This document shows positions 21,358-33,728 of a DNA stretch of 64,000 nucleotides, one piece after another. The DNA lies in assembly GCA_002812745.2 (NCBI GenBank), contig NCSJ02000002.1:186001-250000 (forward strand), in the 5' to 3' direction. The first letter of the stretch is position 1; each line of letters begins with the position of its first letter. Source of the stretch: Scytalidium lignicola. Lineage: Eukaryota; Ascomycota; Leotiomycetes. The notes under the pieces were generated by a model that saw nothing but the letters and a program-made list of their open reading frames with translations, searched no databases and was not told where the DNA came from. Both the position numbers and the translations under genes were made by a program.

Positions 21358-22750
21358 GGTTAAGGATCAAATCAGATTGAGAAGAAAGCTAATATGGATT
21401 TATGGTTGAGGTTGCAAATTGCCTCACCTAGAAATATATATCAAGGTTCTCCATAGAACATGGGAACCTGTTTCGTTCATTGCAAAGCCACTTTTGGGTC
21501 ACTGGTATCCGTTCATAATCATCGCATACTGACTTCATATTGCGTGCTTTCAATACAATCCCAGCTAACAGGCGCAGTAGCTTCTTAAGTATATGTCGAA
21601 ACGCTAATTGTTGGCCGGATGGTTGTGCGCAGGGATGGACGGGGAGATATACGGGGAGATACGTGCGGAAGGAATTGATAAATGGAGAAGATAAAGCGAC
21701 ATAACGGGAAGCAACTACCGGTACAGTAGAGAGAATGTCTGTTTCGGAATATCGAAGACATCAGTGATTCATAGCAAGGGCAAATCCAAGAAAACTTTTA
21801 ATCAGTGTATATTTAGACATGGCCAAAGATTCTAGTCACAAAATAATAATGGAGGAGAATCAACAGATGGAAGAGTTACACATGAAGAGAGATATACATT
21901 GCTTACAGTCTTTGACAGCTCACAGAGCGCAAGACATCTCTCCATACACTGTTTGTACTTAAACCACGTGGAGATATGGATTACATACAACTCCTATGGT
22001 AAACCATGCCGGGCAGCGCGCCATCTCGCTAGAACAGTCCCCGACATAAATGCTACAAGATTCCTTGAAGAGCCAAAGAAGGATCTGAGAGGAGACTATT
22101 GTCCTGTTGGACACTCGGAACTGCTTGCCGGCTTCAATGGAGTTTCAAACCATGTTATAAAGGATTCGCATAGTATTAGATTGTAAGGTTACATTTGCAC
22201 TTAAGAACAATGTAACGAATTGGACTGAATGAATCGAGCAATTGAGCAAGGTAAATCAACTCTTTGGTAGGATCCTATACGGATGATACAAGATGATACA
22301 AGATGTTGTTGAGATGGGGCAATAGGCGAGCTCTCTCATTGGAACTATGGATTTTACGCTATGACACTACTGCACTACCCGTAACTCAAATAGCAACTAT
22401 GCTCCAACCTAGCCGTGCTATGTCAAATTAGGACTGGCTTCCATTGATGATTCTGATAGAGCCTGAAAGTTTGTGCTATGCCTGGACAGGGATAAATTTG
22501 GGCTTGAAGCTTCCACGTAGACTCATTTTCATAGAGTGGATATTAATCACATCTATTAGTATATATATATGCCGTATTTCCGAAGTCGGATTAATCCAGT
22601 GTATTTTTCAACTAGCATTCCGACTATGTCTTTCATATATAGTTTTAGATAAGGTACGTGTATTGTAGTTCAGTTTCGCTTCAATAGCTTCCCTTTCCAT
22701 AAATAACATATCTTATATTTTAACTCTCTTTCTTCCTCAAATACATAATT
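21358..22750. other. Intergenic region between MFS gene and methyltransferase remnant
   Basis: About 1.4 kb of AT-rich DNA without a recognisable gene. It must include the MFS promoter. A short repeated unit (gatgatacaa) occurs near 22280-22302. Confidence 0.35.
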
Positions 22751-23664
22751 ATGAGTACCACTATCGATCCCCGTGCACAGGCGGGCTTTGCTAACGCAGC
22801 CGCTTACGATGCGCACCGGCCATCTTATCCCTCAGAAGCCGTATCATCACTGCTATCACATCTCAATATTGCGGGGAAGAGTGGGGCGCATATCGTCGAG
22901 GTTGGTAAGTTTACAGAGTTGCTAGCTGCGCGTGAAGAGAGATATGAAATCATCGCGGTGGAGCCACAAGCGGACATGAGGGCACAACTTAAAGCAAAGA
23001 ATCTGCGAGGTGTGACCATCATCGAGGGAAATGCGGCTGGTATGAATGTTGAGGAAGGCTGGGCGGATGCATGTGTTGCAGCACAGGTGGGTGTATATCT
23101 GGTTCCAATTTTTAAAAGGTAAATGTATTAATGATGAAATATTCTTGACTGAGCGAAGGCTTTCCATTGGTATGTTAAATCTTGCAGAAAATCACATGGA
23201 GATTGGTTGTGCCGACTAACAGTGTATTAATAGGTTTGCAATAAAAGAGACTCTACGCAAGATTCATGGCGTGCTGCGGCACGGAGGCATATTAGGACTC
23301 ATCTGGAACATGGATGACTGTCCGTTTATCCTATTCTCTTGAAGATGGCCATGCACGATTTAGGCATATGAAATGGAAAGATGTGTTTGAAGCATCGGTT
23401 GATACAAAAACCACGGAGAAGTGGCGTCTATTTAGCCTCCCTCTAGGCGAAGATTTTGTAAAGTGGACGACATTGCTAAGTGACGAGGCACTTTAGGCAC
23501 GCTTTGCAACATCAAGCACTATTGAGAACCTTGATACAGAGAAGAGGGAAAATGTGAAAAAACAAGTGCTAGAGGTTCTGAGCGGAGGTGATGTGGAACG
23601 TAATGAAAAGGGGGAGCTTGTTCTGCATGGATCAACGTATCATGCGTGGACATCGCGAATTTAG
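22751..23664 (+). pseudogene. Broken class I SAM-dependent methyltransferase
   Basis: The remains of a fungal methyltransferase of the type-11/Crg1-like group are readable end to end: a start region containing GFANAAAYDAHRPSYP, then KFTELLAAREERYEIIAVEPQ, GWADACVAAQ, AFHWFAIKETLRKIHG, GILGLIWNM, EDGHARFRHMKWKDVFE, LFSLPLGED and, at the end, GELVLHGSTYHAWTSRI. Three lesions disable it. The glycine-rich SAM motif I expected between HIVEV and GKFTE is missing, apparently by a small in-frame deletion. A deletion with frameshift follows NMDD near 23310-23345. A TAG at about 23493 lies where SDEAL should continue into Trp and ARFA, i.e. TGG became TAG. The AFHW part is an 11-base exon between two introns. 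The first part still looks open and could be mistaken for a short gene. Confidence 0.85.
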
Positions 23665-25158
23665 ATTATCAGGAGCGAGATGGTCTTTAACTATGGGAAA
23701 ACCAAAAGAATATTCATGAGATAGATTCAAATGAGTGTATAGGATCTAATTTCGTTTCCACTACTTTGCGTGTTTTGCTAATACGCTACAGAAAGACTGT
23801 CACAAGATATAGAGAAGGAGGCGTAAGACTCTTAACTTTCTAACCCTGAAGCATTATTTGCATATATAGTAGTTTACTTTTCCAATATTCTGGTTCTCAA
23901 TTTGTGTCGTAAAATATCATTGACTGCCTTGTGTTGAAATATCCTCGCCTGTGTGATGTGATTATCACATGTCACTTATGTACTAGTAGTAGACCGAAGC
24001 CTAGTTACACTTCTATAGCAGTTCATAGNTTTTTTTTACTGTGCTTTCTATATTTAACAGGTTATGTGCCCTAGTGTAATCTATTTGTGCTTATTCAACT
24101 TTTTTTAATTGAAAAAGCTCTTTCTTCTTGTTCATTTAGAACTATTAAATGTCGTTTTTAAAGCTTATCGAATTAATGTGTTTCTATTTANTTTTCTTTG
24201 AGTGTTTTTTTTCTTTCAATTTGAACTTATAAGCATTCAATGTTTAATCTCTTAAATAACTCTAGTTCTATCCTTTTGCTTAAAGATCACAAACTTAAAA
24301 AATCTAAGAACTATAAAATCTTTAAGTCCTTGTATTAAGTATCTATTAATATCCAAAGGTTTAAATAGCTTTATTGATAATACAAGTCNTTTTTCTAAAT
24401 ATTAAATCTTTTAAGGTGGAGGTAAATCGACAACCACCACCGATAACGGTCTATGCTTCAGGCGCAGCACTTATAACTACAGCATTCTTTGAGCTGTTGA
24501 AACTCTATAAAGCCTTATAATTACAGCACCCTTCAAGCACAACACTCACTATAAGGTGCTAAACTAATTTATTCTTAATTAACTTAAACTTTTAACAAGC
24601 TTTTTTAATTTAACTTTAATTAACTTCTAGTTAGTTATGAACCACTGTAATTACTTGTTATTATGCTTAGAAATAAATAAAATCTACTGTATTTTATAAT
24701 TAACTAAGATTCTGAGCCGTAAGCCTGAAAGTATGCGAAATACAATTGCACTTACACTAATTATAGGCTTTGCTGCCTAAGATTTTGGGCTGCTATAGGC
24801 CGTTATTGGCGGTGATTGTCGATTTAGCTCCACCTCTCNTTTTTTATTACACAATGCAAAAGAAGTCAAAGCATAGNAAAAAGCAAAATTCTAAAGTTAA
24901 CTTTAAATGATATATTAAGACNTTTTTTAAGTCGTTAACGAAGATGGGTAAAATACACTTAATGGCAAAAGTTAATTAAAAAGCTATCTGAGTGGTCTCG
25001 TGGAGTAAAGGTAACTCTTCGTGTAACGAAGACTTCCTCCTAGGCTAATTACATAAGCCATTTTTCACCCTCCACAGAAGTCAGGACCGAGAGCTTAACC
25101 CCCCTCGGCGACGAACCCATCAGGATATTTCTCGCAATCTACTGGACGGACACCAATT
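23665..25158. other. AT-rich, repeat-bearing intergenic region
   Basis: About 1.5 kb, strongly AT-rich between roughly 23.8 and 25.0 kb, with poly-T runs and six of the window's N characters (24029, 24191, 24389, 24839, 24877, 24922). No gene is visible. The inverted-repeat element at 24414-24835 lies inside. The last 100 bases, which regain normal composition, should hold the promoter of the SAD1 gene. Confidence 0.6.
24414..24835. mobile_element. MITE-like element with 41-base terminal inverted repeats
   Basis: The left end (24414-24454, starting AGGTGGAGGTAAATCGACAA) and the reverse complement of the right end (24835-24795, starting AGGTGGAGCTAAATCGACAA) match at 36 of 41 positions. Four of the five differences are transitions. 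The 422-base body has no coding capacity and is AT-rich. It includes a near-direct repeat of 24 bases (24470-24493 and 24514-24537) whose five differences are all transitions. This is the layout of a non-autonomous DNA transposon, and the transition bias fits repeat-induced point mutation. No convincing target-site duplication is seen, so the exact ends are uncertain. A larger degraded repeat with these arms is the alternative. Confidence 0.65.
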
Positions 25159-26805
25159 ATGTCGAAACGACAAGCTGAGGACGCTCTGGAGGACCTTAAT
25201 GGCATAGAATCTCCCGCACCGAAGAAGTCGCGTCTCGAGAACTTCCACGAACGTCACAATGGCGCAGATCTGCCTTCTCGAATGAAGATGGACCAACTCT
25301 CACTCCAGGAGTCTCAGACACCACAACCCGATAGCCACGACGAAGAAGAGGATGGATTAGAAGAATATGACACGGAACAGGCAAGAAGGACGGTACGGCA
25401 AGAGGCACCAGCGGAAGGGTTTGATGACCTATACTTAGACACCATTAACCGCGACGTCCTCGACTTTGACTTTGAGAAATTGTGTTCCGTCTCGCTGTCG
25501 AATATAAATGTCTATGCCTGTCTAGTTTGTGGAAAGTATTATCAGGGACGAGGGCCGAAATCGCACGCCTACTTCCATGCGCTGGAGGTCGGGCATCATG
25601 TGTATATCAACATGCAGACACAGAAGGTATACGTCTTACCAGAGGGCTATGAGGTGAAGAACAAGAGCTTGGACGATATAAAGTTTGTATCGGATCCTAG
25701 ATATACGAAAGAGCAAGTCATGGCTTTGGATCGGAAGCCACAGAAGGCTTGGGCGCTGCACGGAAAGGAATATACACCAGGCTTTGTGGGGATGAACAAT
25801 ATCAAAGACAACGATTATTTCAATGTTGTGATACAAGCTTTGTCGCATGTTCCTCCTTTACGGAATTACTTCATGCTGGAAAACTTTTATTCGAAACCGG
25901 AGCTCGTGAAGCGAGTATCAATCCTCTTCCGCAAGATATGGAATCCACGAGCATTTAAATCTCATGTCTCACCACACGAACTTCTGCAAGAGATCTCCCT
26001 GAAGTCCAACAAGAAATTCACCCTTACCCACCAATCTGATCCCGTGGATTTCCTAAGCTGGTTCCTAAATAATGTTCATCTCGAGTTAGGAGGAAGCAAG
26101 ACTAAACCGGGAAGCAGTATGATCCAGCAGGTCTTCCAAGGAAAGCTGAAGATGGAAAGTCAGGCTATAACAGCAAAAGCAGATGCAGGCGACAGGTTAC
26201 GATTCGAAGAAGCCGCAGAAGTCAAAGTAGACGTCAATCGTTTTATGATGCTAACTCTGGACCTTCCCTCCACGCCATTATTCCAGGATGAATTGGAAAG
26301 GAACATTATACCCCAAGTATCACTCACCACAATATTATCTAAATATGACGGTATAAAGTCCCAAGAGCACCTCAACTATCGCCGCCGTTACCGCCTCCTC
26401 CACCCACTCCCTCCCTACCTCCTTTTCCACGTCAAACGATTCTCGAAGAACAAATTCATCGAGGAGCGTAATCCCACGATCGTAACTTTCGATGCACGCA
26501 ATCTAGATATGGCGCCCTACACAGAGCCTAACCCCAAAATCCACCCGCCAGGAGAACCAATTTGGTATGATCTGGTCGCAAATATTGTTCATGAGGCAGT
26601 ACGTGGGCGAGAGGATAGTGTAGAAGGTGAACCAGAACGTCATACGTGGAAGGTGCAGCTGCGAGACCGGGCGAGGGATGAGTGGGTACAAATCCAAGAT
26701 TTGTTTGTGGAGAAGACGCAGAAGGAGTTGTTATATCTTGGTGAGAGTTACGTTCAAGTTTGGGAGAGGAGGAGGGAAGGGAAGAAGAAGTCGGTTGCCA
26801 GATAA
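25159..26805 (+). CDS. SAD1: Sad1/USP39, ubiquitin-hydrolase-like U4/U6.U5 tri-snRNP factor
   Basis: A single exon encodes 548 residues. The protein is the orthologue of yeast Sad1 and human USP39, which help assemble and hold the U4/U6.U5 tri-snRNP for pre-mRNA splicing in the nucleus. An acidic, basic-patched N-terminus is followed by a UBP-type zinc finger (about residues 105-160: CSVSLSNINVYACLVCGKYYQG then HAYFHALEVGHHVYIN). The USP-like domain begins at about residue 208 with GFVGMNNIKDNDYFNVVIQ. Active deubiquitinases have a Cys in the NTC(F/Y) motif; here the position reads KDNDYF, so the catalytic Cys is absent, as known for this family. QSDPVDFLSWFLN and HVKRFSKNKF are further family blocks. 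The gene is convergent with RRP9, 254 bases apart. Confidence 0.95.
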   Translation: MSKRQAEDALEDLNGIESPAPKKSRLENFHERHNGADLPSRMKMDQLSLQESQTPQPDSHDEEEDGLEEYDTEQARRTVRQEAPAEGFDDLYLDTINRDVLDFDFEKLCSVSLSNINVYACLVCGKYYQGRGPKSHAYFHALEVGHHVYINMQTQKVYVLPEGYEVKNKSLDDIKFVSDPRYTKEQVMALDRKPQKAWALHGKEYTPGFVGMNNIKDNDYFNVVIQALSHVPPLRNYFMLENFYSKPELVKRVSILFRKIWNPRAFKSHVSPHELLQEISLKSNKKFTLTHQSDPVDFLSWFLNNVHLELGGSKTKPGSSMIQQVFQGKLKMESQAITAKADAGDRLRFEEAAEVKVDVNRFMMLTLDLPSTPLFQDELERNIIPQVSLTTILSKYDGIKSQEHLNYRRRYRLLHPLPPYLLFHVKRFSKNKFIEERNPTIVTFDARNLDMAPYTEPNPKIHPPGEPIWYDLVANIVHEAVRGREDSVEGEPERHTWKVQLRDRARDEWVQIQDLFVEKTQKELLYLGESYVQVWERRREGKKKSVAR

Positions 26806-27059
26806 AGATACCATAGAAATGCATTGTGTACTATATTAGTTCCAAGGAAAGCTGAAAGGGAGATTCTTCAGGGATAAGGATGGAGATGTAATATATTTTC
26901 CTGGGCTTTCAAAAAGAAGAAAAGCCCAGCTTCTTCTGAGTGGAATGTCGGTAATTGACATTGATCCTCAAACTATTACATACAAATGTAATAAAAATAC
27001 TAAACCCCCCAAACTTTTTCTAACGCTTTCTCGAAACGCCAACAATGCAATGCAATGGA

Positions 27060-28829
27060 TCATTCCTCATCTTCCTCATTTGTAGCTACATGGTTTCCCC
27101 GCTTTGGGATTTTGGGAACTTCAAATACAACTGCTCCATTCCGTGCTGATGGGAACTTGTACCATCTCCCAAGACGATGCTCCTTTCCTACGGCTGCGAC
27201 GACGCATATGCCGTCTTTGCCTCGGTCTCCTCGCTCAAAGATAGAAATGCCATTGACTACTCCTTTGACAATGGCTTCTCCATCTTTCGAAAGTCCATCG
27301 CCGTTTACTAGTTGGCGTGATATATATCCGTTTACTCCATTTGGTTTGGCAGCATCCTCAGAGTGGTTTGTGGAGGGCTTTCCTAGTATGCCGACGGCTT
27401 CGATGCGCTTCTTATCATCACTGACTCTCCATACCCTGATAAAACCATCCCAACTTCCACTAAGGATAACATCCGAATATGGAATAGTAGTTAGCGCGGT
27501 AATCCAGCGAGGTTGTGGTGTTGGAACGGCAGCCGGATCAGGATGCGCTTCTGCAGATGCTTCTTCAGGCTTCAAAGCCTCCTCAATCCCATGACATAGT
27601 GGAACGGTGAATATAGGCTTCTTCTTGTGGGTAACCCAAAGCGCTAAAGTGCCATTATCACCGCCTGTAACGAACATTTCTTCATCGATCATGGCAACCC
27701 GATCGATACTCCCTTCAAAGACTTTCGAGGACCCACGACGAGACCTCTTATNCCCGNCCCCACCACGAAACACAAGCTGCGTCTCATCAATGATTTTCCA
27801 CAGTCTTGCTGTTCTATCTCTTGCGCCTACACTAACACATCTCTCCTGCGCTAGGGCAGCAACGTCCACGACTTCATCCTGATGCCCAAAGAGTGTCTCC
27901 ACATACGCAAGCTCATCCAGACTCCAGATCTTGACTGTCCGATCTTTGGACGCCGAGTACAGTTGATTTGTTCCTCGGCGAAAGGCAAGTCCTGTTACGG
28001 CGTCTCGGTGCTGACTGAAGACGCGCAAAGGCCTGAGATTGGAGGTGTCCCAAACTATTATCTTTCGATCAGAGCCGCCAGTAACAACGAATTTGCCGTC
28101 TTGAGACGCAGCTACCGTTAGGATTATGTCGGTATGGCCTTGATAGCTCGTGTCTTTTGCTTTGCGCCTGTCGCCCCGCACGAAGGCTAGTTGCTTCGGT
28201 TTCCGTCGGGGTGGAGGCAAGGGCTTGGTGTTCTTCTTCTTGTTCTTCTTTTGGGGGAATTGCTGGGATGGGAGATCTTGTATCAACCATTTTATAAGGC
28301 AGAGATCCTTTGAGACTGTATATGCGTAAGGAGAACAGGTAGTAATGGAGGTTACTGTCTCTGTATTGTTCCGGAATAGGCATCGTGTAGAGGTCTCGAA
28401 ATCCAATTCCTCTGCCAATTTCCTATACATTCGACCTTTCGACTCAGCCACATCTTCTTTTAAACGCTCAGCGATCAGGTCTCGGTCAATTTGCTCGGCA
28501 TCAAATCCAATCTCATCAACTTCTTCCCTGACGTTCTCAAGGTACCTCTCTGCGAGTCTTAAACGTCTCTCAGCGGCTGTCTCTTCCTCTCCTTCCGACT
28601 GAGATGTATTATCTTTATCTTCCTCATCTTCTATTCGTCCGCGATAGTCATCTTCACTCTCATCCTCACTTCCTGATATGGATTCATCTCGCAGTGGTCT
28701 TCTTGAGGCCGGCTTGGTGGATTTTGGCGCAGCTTTCGCAGAAGATGCAGGCCTCTTTTTCGGTGCGTCGCCTGCATCAATCCTCTTCCTTTTCTTCTGT
28801 GCACCAGGAATAGTGAAGAAAGAGGACAT
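27060..28829 (-). CDS. RRP9: U3 snoRNP-associated WD40 protein Rrp9 (U3-55K)
   Basis: A single-exon gene of 589 codons encodes the U3-specific protein that binds the U3 snoRNA box B/C motif in the nucleolus. The N-terminus is basic, with nuclear-localisation-like KKRKR clusters, then acidic. The segment LRLAERYLENVREEVDEIGFDAEQIDRDLIAERL is the family-specific helix before the propeller. WD repeats follow (GHTDIILTVAASQDGKFVVTGGSDRKIIVWD type), including TVKIWS, TARLWK and GFIRVWR. Two N bases at 27752 and 27757 leave two residues undefined near position 358 without breaking the frame. The gene is divergent from the proteasome gene PRE1 and shares about 330 bases of promoter with it. Confidence 0.94.
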   Translation of the reverse strand: MSSFFTIPGAQKKRKRIDAGDAPKKRPASSAKAAPKSTKPASRRPLRDESISGSEDESEDDYRGRIEDEEDKDNTSQSEGEEETAAERRLRLAERYLENVREEVDEIGFDAEQIDRDLIAERLKEDVAESKGRMYRKLAEELDFETSTRCLFRNNTETVTSITTCSPYAYTVSKDLCLIKWLIQDLPSQQFPQKKNKKKNTKPLPPPRRKPKQLAFVRGDRRKAKDTSYQGHTDIILTVAASQDGKFVVTGGSDRKIIVWDTSNLRPLRVFSQHRDAVTGLAFRRGTNQLYSASKDRTVKIWSLDELAYVETLFGHQDEVVDVAALAQERCVSVGARDRTARLWKIIDETQLVFRGGXGXKRSRRGSSKVFEGSIDRVAMIDEEMFVTGGDNGTLALWVTHKKKPIFTVPLCHGIEEALKPEEASAEAHPDPAAVPTPQPRWITALTTIPYSDVILSGSWDGFIRVWRVSDDKKRIEAVGILGKPSTNHSEDAAKPNGVNGYISRQLVNGDGLSKDGEAIVKGVVNGISIFERGDRGKDGICVVAAVGKEHRLGRWYKFPSARNGAVVFEVPKIPKRGNHVATNEEDEE

Positions 28830-29161
28830 TGTTGTTTATGCCACCTGCGTTTGATGTGCAGGTTGTGATGCCTTCCGCCAAAATAATTATTTCCTTCCAC
28901 TAAATTTCTCGACAGGGATTATTTTTGGTCTGCGCTATCATGGAGGGTAGAGATTGAGCTAAGCCTGATAAAGGTTCACATCATGTGCTTACGGGATGGA
29001 GAAGCTTAAAGTCACGTGCTGTAGTTGAGCTCTGGCAGGGATTGCGAAATTTAGCGAGCTCGACCATGAGGCAGCAGAAGCTCCACGCGTTTGGCAGTTC
29101 GAGGTATATCAAGGACCTTCTCTAGAACTCCGCATTCTATTCCAACTCAAAACCAAATAAA
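28830..29161. promoter_or_regulatory. Shared divergent promoter, RRP9 / PRE1
   Basis: The 332 bases between two divergent genes must contain both promoters. A TCACGTG element lies at 29012-29018, a candidate site for a bHLH factor of the Cbf1 type. The 5' leader of PRE1 extends to the split start codon at 29162. Confidence 0.5.
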
Positions 29162-29896
29162 ATGTAAGTTCTCTATTAGCTATGTGAGACCTGCGGTGAC
29201 TAAAAAACAATTATAGGGAGGTGTTACTAGGAATTACTGGGAAGGACTATACTCTCATTGTCGCCTCGAAGGCCGCAATGAGAGGAGCTACCATTCTGAA
29301 AGCGTCGGATGACAAGACAAGGCAGCTGAACAAACACACCTTAATGGCCTTCTCTGGAGAGGCAGGAGATACCGGTATGTTTATATGAGATTTGTCTAAG
29401 CTATTTTGATAGAGGAAATCAGCACTGACATCTTCCCTCCGCAGTGCAATTCGCAGAGTACATCCAGGCTAATGCTCAACTCTACTCGATGCGCAACAAT
29501 GTCGACCTCTCCCCCTCAGCAGTGGCCCATTTTGTTCGCGGTGAACTTGCTTCGTCCTTACGTTCGCGCAAACCATATAACGTCAACCTCCTCCTTGGCG
29601 GTGTAGATCCTATCACCGACAAGCCCAGTCTATACTGGCTAGATTATCTGGCGTCCCTCGCACCAGTACCTTATGCCGCACATGGCTATGCGCAATACTA
29701 CTGTCTATCCATCTTAGATAAGCACCACCATCCAGATATTGATTTCGAAGGAGGGGTCAAGATTTTGAGGATGTGCACAGATGAGCTGAAGAGAAGATTG
29801 CCAATTGACTTTAAAGGCATGCTGGTTAAGGTTATCACGAAGGATGGCATTAGAGAAATAGAGTGGGATGACAATGCTAGGATTAGCGTGCCTTGA
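29162..29896 (+). CDS. PRE1: 20S proteasome beta4 subunit (Pre1/PSMB2)
   Basis: Three exons, 29162-29163, 29217-29374 and 29445-29896, give 203 residues, close to yeast Pre1. The start codon is split: AT ends exon 1, a GTAAGT intron of 53 bases follows, and exon 2 supplies G and then GAGGTG. Read unspliced, ATG would be followed at once by TAA. The protein begins MEVLLGITGKDYTLIVASKA, the typical beta4 N-terminus. It lacks a Thr1 nucleophile, as this structural beta subunit does in other eukaryotes. Family blocks include NLLLGGVDPITDKPSLYWLD and AHGYAQYYCLSILD. It works in the core particle in nucleus and cytosol. The split start means a naive gene caller would truncate the protein. Confidence 0.95.
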
Positions 29897-31260
29897 TTTA
29901 GGGCTGTTGGTTCAAGGGAAAATGGGTTCGGTGTATTATAGCTTGCATTTACTTATGGCGATTACATGGGAATGGTACATTGTCATTCTGGAAGAGAGAA
30001 GCATATATGACTTTTCAGGTACTACTGTTATCCGCTGTGCAGACGAAGGAAGAAACTCCGAAGCGCACTCTGAAACCACCCTTTTAACAGCGAGTGAACG
30101 CCATGAACAAATCTCTTGAGAGTTGAGATGTATAGAAAAAGGTTGTAATCCAGGAAATGTTACAAATGTCATGGAGACCTAAGGCTCTAAAACATGTCAA
30201 GTTATCGAAGATATTGCCACTCGATGTGCATCTATCAAAAAGGTGGAATATTTAGAAATACTTCGACACGATCGATATTGGGAGTACGTTGCTGGTCCCT
30301 CTGCCGTTGCCCGATCCCAACCTACTTAGATAATTGAGTTAATCCGTTAGGCAAGAGGTAGGTTGAAAGGATACAAGGAGGAAGGACACGAATGATACAG
30401 TACAGTAATTATCCATGTAGTTTTAAGGTTTAACGATATCTTATCTTGCTTCCAAACCAACTCAGCCTTAACCGCGGAAAGTTACTGTTCGTTACGTACC
30501 TATCGTACTAAACTGGACTCCCTTTTGAGGACTTGTATTATGTAATCTCCTTCTAGTCACGCCAGTCTTTCTTTTTTCATAATGGTACGTTAGAAGCGTC
30601 CAGCAGACACAAGAAGGTCCTCAGGCACGAGAATCTTGAGATCTCGTGGCAACTCCGTATTCACCCTATGACATCACGTGGACGCTTTGAACACAAGCGC
30701 AAAAAAAATCTTCCGGCCAATGACAAGGCGGTGTATTGCTCAATCAGCAGAACCGAGTGTGGCGGTGAAGGCTCTTGATTTGCCTACAGAATGCTTACAT
30801 AACACACTGACCCTGAGTTTTATCGCTAGCGCGTGCAAGCGAGCGGTCTTGGAGTTTTTTTGCCTTCGACCCTTCCAACACACACAAAAGCACTTCACCT
30901 CCTCCCTCAACACTTCAAATCTCTCCACTTGCAATATCAGAACACACTCTTCTCATTTCTTGTTTTTTTTCTGCCTCTGAAAGTCGTTCTTTCTGGAGGC
31001 CCTTAAACGAGGAACTACTAATAGCATACCGATCGGAGAAGCTATAGCCTTCTTCACTTTTTCTGCAAATCGTTTCGATCGCGTTTCGGTTTAGAGATTT
31101 TTTTCTGCATCTTCGTCTTCCCTTTATCCAGAGTTAGATAGAATCTTTCATCGGGTCAACTTCTATCCGTCAGTTGACTGCACTTTCTGGACGATATACG
31201 CGATCTTCGAACGATATTCACCTTTACAACAACAGACTACACGTCAACCGATCTATCATC
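29897..31260. promoter_or_regulatory. Upstream region and long leader of DED1
   Basis: About 1.36 kb between PRE1 and DED1, both on the + strand. A TCACGTG site lies at 30674-30680. From about 30840 to 31260 the + strand is rich in pyrimidines with runs of T and C, as in core promoters and leaders of highly expressed fungal genes. A palindromic TACAGTACAGTA motif lies at 30395-30409. No separate gene was found. Confidence 0.45.
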
Positions 31261-33302
<2,042 letters not shown>

Positions 33303-33728
33303 GTGCGAAAAAGGGCGAGTAAAATATAATTCTTCTCTCCGGGGGCGGCTCGTTGGTGCGTTATGAAGACAAGAAAAGTTAGCTTTGGTTGTGGCAGCGA
33401 ACGGGTAATTGTGCGGCAGGCCTTGGGACTATCATCCCTGGATGGGTTCTATGGGTCGGCTTCGTGGTCTCTGGATGCGGTTTGACCTTTGCGAGCTAAG
33501 ACGCTTGCTCGGAGTTTGGGGGATTTCCTACCTATTTGCTCGGTCACACTACATGATTCCTTCAGTCACGACAAATGATTCTCGGATATCTGATTTTGNT
33601 TTTTTCGACCGCGATCACTTGGATCAAGGTCATGTTTTTCTATGAAGACTGCAATTTTCAGCAGGTTCTATGAGTCTACGGCAGTAATGGTTGTATCATG
33701 AAATGAAAAAACCCCTGCTCCGAAAAAT
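33303..33728. other. Convergent 3' region, DED1 / ChaC gene
   Basis: About 425 bases hold the two 3' ends. An N at 33599 precedes a run of T. No gene is seen. Confidence 0.4.

Noticed and set aside
12572..24000. A complete secondary-metabolite gene cluster
   Set aside because: No backbone enzyme (polyketide synthase, peptide synthetase or terpene synthase) is present, and two of the tailoring-type genes are dead.
24990..25080. Possible tRNA-like sequence (stem-like stretch with GTCTCGTGGAG)
   Set aside because: No T-loop GTTCRANNC, and no acceptor stem can be drawn.
23665..25158. Long terminal repeats or a retroelement in the AT-rich region
   Set aside because: No direct repeats, reverse transcriptase or integrase remnants could be read; only the short inverted-repeat element is supported.
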